Under the pieces are notes generated by a model. The model was not told the origin of the DNA, ran no database searches, and saw only the letters and a list, made by a program, of their open reading frames with translations. A DNA stretch of 64,000 nucleotides, taken from assembly GCF_964340395.1 (NCBI RefSeq), contig NC_135565.1, positions 7,736,742-7,800,741 of the forward strand, in the 5' to 3' direction. How positions within the stretch are numbered: position 1 is the stretch's first letter; the number at the start of each line of letters is the position of its first letter. Position numbers and translations under genes: made by a program. This document shows, piece after piece, positions 61,467 to 64,000 of the stretch. This DNA is from Glandiceps talaboti. Lineage: Eukaryota > Hemichordata > Enteropneusta > Spengelidae.

Positions 61467-61941
61467 GAAGAAAGTCTGAATGGACTTGACACATGACAGT
61501 ATTTTAATAACACAATATTACACTGTATATTTCCAAAAGAGGAACTCTGTTTTCAGTTCAGGTATATGAGACTACATGTACATGTATTCATGGTCACCAG
61601 TGCAGTGTGCCCTATCATGATAGCCAAATTTGTTGTTGTGAGTCAAAATGATAAACACTGGCATTTCTTGTGAGTCACCACAATTTTGGTGTGTCACTTG
61701 AAATTGTGTGCATCAGTTGCGTGTCAAACTAGCTTAGAGGGCACACTGGTGGTCACCATGGCATCCTTGGCTACCACTTTCTGAAATTAGTAGCCTAGTA
61801 GGGCTACCAAGTAAAAAGTTAAGTTTGAACACTGCTTAATTATTATCCTATCTTACCTCGTAGTCTTTTTTCATATCTTGCTGTTTGTTCTTTTTGTTTC
61901 TCTATCGCCTCCAATAAATCCTTTCTTGTAGCTCTGTCCAT
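39582..61941 (-). CDS. GCC1: GCC1, GRIP and coiled-coil golgin (18 exons)
   Basis: Minus-strand exons, 5' to 3': 61941-61857, 60152-59944, 59892-59842, 59143-59015, 58216-58127, 56074-55946, 54715-54666, 52184-52043, 51194-51013, 50185-49986, 48523-48381, 47335-47219, 45845-45765, 44898-44768, 43617-43512, 41887-41685, 40421-40292 and 39707-39582 (last uncertain). Every junction has GT-AG and the phases close, giving 2,304 nt (767 aa), close to vertebrate GCC1 (~775). Diagnostic blocks: RKDLLEAIEKQKEQ at the N-terminus, LATLTNALATVTSEKSKMEQ, LKERVSQLDLENTALA, QQELKQLKDEFERYKLRAQ, RKDVEITALRKQKHE and the GRIP motif NLEYLKNVVYNYM. The product is a coiled-coil tether that binds Arl1 through GRIP at the trans-Golgi and serves endosome-to-Golgi traffic. 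A polyQ run (seven Gln) and an acidic low-complexity stretch lie near residues 58-80. Confidence 0.93.
39838..40000. repeat. AACA-rich repeat shared with 36,500-36,560
   Basis: ACCTTGCTTCTCTGAGTAAT followed by (AACA)n occurs at both places. Here it is followed by two or three decayed ~40-bp repeats of the form GTCAGTGAGTAATTAAxACAC. It lies in the last GCC1 intron. Confidence 0.7.
40292..40421 (-). CDS. GCC1: GCC1 exon 17: GRIP domain core
   Basis: Acceptor TTATTAG, donor GAG/GTGAGT. Encodes residues ~683-726: RESANLEYLKNVVYNY, then KQRMLSAVMTILHFSPQE. The aromatic Tyr of L-E-Y-L-K-N (about residue 692), needed for Arl1 binding in GRIP golgins, is kept. Retention of the following intron would add only VSEFLSQI before a stop, so a short alternative C-terminus is possible. 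Confidence 0.92.
40533..40735. repeat. TATG / TAGG / TG microsatellites
   Basis: Compound simple repeat in the GCC1 intron between exons 16 and 17. The open minus-strand frames are its translation. Confidence 0.95.
41045..41640. mobile_element. Fold-back element with 44-bp tandem end (copy 1)
   Basis: The left end AAATGATGCAGGCTTGGTG (41,056) is the inverse of the right-end unit CACCAAGCCTACATCATTT. That unit is tandemly repeated about five times between 41,395 and 41,622 with a ~44-bp period. A relative lies at 51,541-51,900. It is intronic in GCC1. Confidence 0.7.
41935..42640. repeat. 26-bp intronic minisatellite, ~27 copies
   Basis: The unit GATATTTTCAAACTAGGGGA plus TATTGT repeats through the GCC1 intron between exons 15 and 16, with variants (GGAAAAAAT, GGAAAATT) in alternating order. 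No spacers, so not CRISPR-like. Confidence 0.95.
43950..44470. mobile_element. MITE with long inverted ends and amplified left end
   Basis: The right end GTCTGATGTCAACAGTTGT (44,450-44,468) is the exact inverse of ACAACTGTTGACATCAGAC at the left. The arms extend inward (GGATTACTAATACTTGGC versus GCCAAGTGTTATTAATCC). The left terminal 40 bp are present five times in tandem (43,950-44,145). A second copy with single ends lies at 58,330-58,700. It is intronic in GCC1. Confidence 0.85.
45156..45475. repeat. CATA / CA microsatellite
   Basis: About 310 bp of CATA with an internal (CA)n at 45,374-45,415, in the GCC1 intron between exons 13 and 14. All frames here are low-complexity translations. 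Confidence 0.95.
46355..47065. repeat. 17-bp intronic minisatellite, ~40 copies
   Basis: The unit CCACCATGTACCCTAGC alternates with variants ending CCACT or containing AATG, forming higher-order mixtures. Both strands are open for 65-86 codons because the array lacks stops. It lies in the GCC1 intron between exons 12 and 13. Confidence 0.95.
47905..48250. repeat. Dispersed repeat, copy at 56,730-57,070
   Basis: About 340 bp related to 56,730-57,070 in the same orientation: CAGATTGGAAGAA, TATTTCTTGCAAGAC and GGTCAGCxTGAxxxACTAG are shared. The left flank resembles the inverse of the right end (GGTCGG ... GGAACC), as in a MITE. Confidence 0.7.
48701..49320. repeat. 42-bp intronic minisatellite, ~14 copies
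   Basis: The unit GAATGAATGCCAAGTATGGA plus 22 bp is repeated about 14 times in the GCC1 intron between exons 10 and 11. Because 42 is divisible by three it is open on both strands for ~200 codons (14-residue repeats). It lies antisense to, and inside the intron of, a well-supported gene, so I do not call it coding. Confidence 0.95.
50571..50960. repeat. ACAG / CATA microsatellites
   Basis: (ACAG)n, (CATA)n and again (ACAG)n with GATA variants, just 5' on the plus strand to GCC1 exon 9. Long open frames here are artefacts of the tetranucleotides. Confidence 0.95.
51541..51900. repeat. 44-bp repeat element, copy 2
   Basis: Three 44-bp units (GTGAAACACCAAGC ... CATCATTTTAGCTGTAATG), then an inverse-related part containing GAATAGCAATGCTTATCA, which also lies at 41,283 in copy 1. 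The order of parts is exchanged relative to copy 1. Confidence 0.7.
52980..53160. repeat. Direct duplication of ~90 bp in intron
   Basis: CAAGACAAGTTAGTTCATTT ... GCATGCAAAATATTTTTT at about 52,974-53,055 recurs at 53,066-53,158 with small changes. Confidence 0.75.
55358..55483 (-). CDS. GCC1: Candidate cassette exon of GCC1
   Basis: Within the intron between exons 6 and 7, a strong acceptor (CTATTTTTCAG) and a plausible donor (GTAGAG/GTATTT) enclose exactly 126 nt with an open frame in phase 0 at both ends. It encodes KTVRKAEKIPLFFEIIQRFS and HVHECNHAGVDVE. Insertion would keep the reading frame but place a non-coiled-coil, Trp/Phe/Cys/His-containing segment in the rod. The vertebrate protein has nothing comparable there, so it is either skipped, alternative or a chance open stretch. 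Confidence 0.35.
56730..57070. repeat. Dispersed repeat, copy 2 of the 47,905 family
   Basis: Same-orientation relative of 47,905-48,250, about 80-85% similar by eye, in the GCC1 intron between exons 5 and 6. Confidence 0.7.
58327..58705. mobile_element. MITE copy 2 (same family as 43,950-44,470)
   Basis: Starts ACAACTGTTGACATCAGAC and ends GTCTGAAGTTGTAC near 58,705. The internal block AAAGAGGCCATAAAACTGTT is shared with 44,315. One terminal copy only, so the tandem amplification at 43,950 happened after insertion of that copy or in its source. Confidence 0.85.
59226..59660. mobile_element. Large palindromic MITE, ~435 bp
   Basis: Two arms of about 200 bp are inverse copies at roughly 85-90% by eye. 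AAACTATGGGTTCTGGAGAG at 59,260 is mirrored by CTCTCCAGAACCCATAGTTT at 59,609. TGTGGGACATTGCA is mirrored by TGCAATGTCCCACA, and CTGAATATTCATG by CATGAATATTCAG near the centre. Intronic between GCC1 exons 3 and 4. The transcript could form a long hairpin. Confidence 0.9.
60255..60515. repeat. Dispersed repeat, inverted copy of 38,160-38,405
   Basis: Lies in GCC1 intron 1, counted from the first coding exon. Shared words include CACTTCTACAGAATAC / CTTCAGAAGTGTAAATC and GGGGGTATACATG. Confidence 0.8.
61437..61466. repeat. (TTTA)n tract
   Basis: Short tetranucleotide tract. It is flanked at 61,258-61,410 by a sequence with ACCGGGGTTCCC repeated three times that recurs degenerately near 62,610-62,650. 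Confidence 0.7.
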
Positions 61942-62055
61942 ATTGTTGTCTGTTTGTCTGTATGTCACAATAAATGTAAAGAGTTAGCTACATGTACTAG
62001 TACTACCCAAATATGGAAATATTGTCAGTTGTTGCCACTGGTACACATGTCTCTC

Positions 62056-62385
62056 TATGGTGGAGATGATTATAGCGCATATACTATAGTAACTAGACTG
62101 AATGTCTGCATGACTCAAAATGCTTCTTGGTAGTGGTGGTAAGAATGGAACATCATGCTAAAGAAATCTATTTGACTCTTGCTTGGGTGGAGATGATCGT
62201 AGCGCGTATAATAACTAGACTAATGTCTGTATGACTTAAAATGCTTCTTGGTAGTGGTGGTAAGAATGGAACATCATACATGTACTAAAGAAATCTATTT
62301 GAATCTTGGGTGGAGATGATCGTAGCATATAGTATAAATAGACTAATGTCTGCATGAAATGCTTCTTGTTAGTTGATCACTATGT
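62056..62385. repeat. Three tandem ~125-bp repeats upstream of GCC1 exon 2
   Basis: GTGGAGATGATxxTAGCGC starts units at about 62,059, 62,187 and 62,309. Shared downstream words are AATGCTTCTTGGTAGTGGTG and AAGAATGGAACATCAT. The third unit is truncated. Confidence 0.85.
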
Positions 62386-62984
62386 GAGTTCTTACGCATT
62401 ACGGTTCAGTTAATTACACATAGGGAAAAACTTTTTTAAAACCTTTCATTTTCATTATAAATCATTAAACTTTCTCCTTACAAACACAAAGGCTTATTTG
62501 TTTGAGTGTGTTACTGGCTCGTTTTCAGATCGAGTGAGGACTCTGAGGTTCATGGCAATCTGAATGTGACTATAATAACAGCTGCAGTTTACATGTATGT
62601 AAGGGTTTACCTGAAATTTCCCCTTTACGTTACCAGGGTTCCCAAATGTAGTAAAAACACTGCTATAATGCTAAATAGCAAATTACAATTGTTCATGAGA
62701 AAATACTCCATTCAATTCAATTCTTTTATTACTCAACTCACACTATCAGAGAGTGTGGGGTATGGTACATGTATTACAACTCAAAAATAATACAAAACTG
62801 TATGGTATGAACTTTTTACAAAAATTAAATTGTGCATGGAGCTACTGGAAATATAATAATACTGATATGAGGAGACCAAGGGTCTGAACATTTTTGCAAC
62901 ATGTGTGATATGAATAATTACCTAATCCTAATATGGTCATCTACATTATTCCTTGTACTTCTCATTTAGCTTGTGTAAATCGGA

Positions 62985-63075
62985 AACCAACCAGAATAAC
63001 GTGATTTAATGTTTCCCATTTAACATGTGACAACCAGAATAACGTGATTTAATGTTTTCCATTTAACATCTGACG
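62985..63075. repeat. Two tandem ~47-bp repeats
   Basis: AACCAGAATAACGTGATTTA ... CCATTTAACAT occurs twice in a row. Confidence 0.85.
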
Positions 63076-63107
63076 GTGTGTTATTTTAGTACTCTGCCAT
63101 GGATTAC

Positions 63108-63180
63108 CTTCGCATGGCCGATTACCGCCGGTTGGTACACTTATTATGACGTAAGTTGTAACGTTGTATTTCCGGGTGAG
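63108..63180 (-). promoter_or_regulatory. GCC1: Candidate GCC1 first exon and promoter (A)
   Basis: On the minus strand an ATG at 63,115 reads ATGCGAAG and meets a donor (GAAG/GTAATC) at 63,108. Spliced to the acceptor at 61,957 (TGACATACAG) it stays in frame with the GCC1 start and would add MRRQTDNN. Just upstream lie an ETS-type CCCGGAAAT (63,168-63,176) and a CRE-like TTACGTCA (63,147-63,154), typical of TATA-less housekeeping promoters. An in-frame TAA precedes this ATG. Confidence 0.35.
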
Positions 63181-63558
63181 GACGAAAATATCCGTCGGAC
63201 TCAAACGTTACAAGTACAAAAGCCAAATTTCACACGGATAGCTACTCTAGGATAAGGACTTGACGCGACAGTAAAATGACCAAGACTATCTTTCGGGACG
63301 GTGTCCGATTTTAATCAGATAGTTTTTATTATCTGGCTAATCCGGTTTGTTGTTGATCAAATCATGTACATGTAGGGTGTTTTGACGTGGCAATGTTCAT
63401 TCTACTCCGTCAACGGACGTTATTAAATCGGGTAATAAATAACCGTTTTTACATTCAAAACATCCTTACATTAAAAACATGGAACACTGCGTTCAAAATG
63501 AGTAGAACTGTCAGTTTCAGAGTTCAGTTGTATTTAACAATGGGAGATATTCACTCAC

Positions 63559-63655
63559 CTTCAAATGGCTGTCGCCATCACACACTGAAGATGTAGACAG
63601 AACCATACACGTCAGGTGGGTGGGTGCTATAGTCAGAATATACAATTATATATAA
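63559..63655 (-). promoter_or_regulatory. GCC1: Candidate GCC1 first exon and promoter (B)
   Basis: A stronger donor (GAAG/GTGAGT) at 63,559 ends a stretch containing GTGTGATGGCGACAGCC. Upstream are a CRE half-site CCTGACGTG (~63,609-63,617) and a TATA-like TTTATATATAATT (~63,645-63,657). Spliced to 61,957 it would make a mostly untranslated first exon; its own ATG meets TGA after five codons. Choice between A and B needs transcript ends. Confidence 0.35.
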
Positions 63656-63659
63656 AAGT

Positions 63660-64000
63660 TGTATTTTTGAAGTTTTATTTCAGAAACTTCTAGAAACCAA
63701 TTTTCAATTATACAGTTATTGTATATAATGTAGATAGTTGCCTTAAATTCTACATAATGTAAATGCACAATAACCCTATGCGATGAGACTACCCTTTAAA
63801 AATAATGGTATGGTCAAGGGATTCCACGTCCTTCGTAAACCCCCTAGCTGCGTCAAAATATGCCAGGTCAGCTGTGCTATTTCTTATAAAGTGTGAGAAA
63901 TCAACACCTTTTTCAAGAATTAGTCATTCATTCGCTTTCTTTGTACGCTTAGGTCTATGTTTTTAATCAACAATCAATGTAAAACGTTAGAAAATGGATA
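63660..64000. other. No gene seen
   Basis: AT-rich flank upstream of the GCC1 promoter region. Confidence 0.4.

Noticed and set aside
63393-63596. Divergent plus-strand gene starting MFILLRQRTLLNR
   Set aside because: Only 13 basic/hydrophobic residues before a possible donor; no following exon inside the window. Worth recalling only if transcripts appear.

Overview
The window is nuclear DNA of an invertebrate animal. The genes are split by GT-AG introns of about 0.1 to 4 kb. The DNA is AT-rich and full of TATG/CATA/ACAG microsatellites, intronic minisatellites and fold-back (MITE-like) repeats. The proteins are clearly metazoan: a vertebrate-like GCC1 golgin, an SLC35G-type transporter, and an F-type lectin fused to a polycystin-type GPS region. 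This fits a marine invertebrate (basal deuterostome or spiralian), but the sequence alone does not fix the species.

Layout. 1-13,600 holds no gene that I can support. It is repeat-rich, and its centre is a four-copy tandem array of a ~1.25 kb unit (3,287-8,314), with a diverged relative at ~1,680-2,050 and a partial copy at 10,375-10,975. 13,606-22,474 (+) carries eleven exons of an incomplete gene: F-type lectin (fucolectin) domain, Thr/Glu-rich linker made of a coding minisatellite, polycystin/REJ-type ectodomain, GPS motif. Reading then stops two bases after a possible splice donor. 24,400-26,490 (-) holds two decayed blocks of a tectonin-like repeat protein. 26,745-30,800 is transposon-derived, including a LINE reverse-transcriptase tail. 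30,802-31,920 (-) is an intact intronless EamA/DMT transporter. 32,000-39,500 is again transposon-derived. 39,582-61,941 (-) is a complete 18-exon GCC1 gene. I rebuilt it exon by exon with consistent splice phases: 767 codons from the first Met of exon 2, or 775 if an upstream in-frame ATG is used. 62,000-64,000 is its 5' flank with candidate first exons and promoter motifs.

The three main genes have no evident shared pathway. GCC1 is a trans-Golgi tether, the SLC35G-like protein is a multi-pass membrane transporter, and the lectin/GPS protein is a cell-surface or secreted glycoprotein. The least ordinary items are: (i) the lectin-polycystin gene whose reading frame ends exactly at the GPS cleavage site, with the catalytic His replaced by Arg; (ii) a symmetric 126-nt candidate cassette exon and an unfamiliar C-terminal exon in GCC1; (iii) the alternating A-B-A'-B pattern of the 1.25 kb array; and (iv) several unnamed fold-back element families, some with tandemly amplified ends, inside GCC1 introns. 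All intron/exon limits were read by eye from splice consensus and reading phase. No alignment or database search was run.
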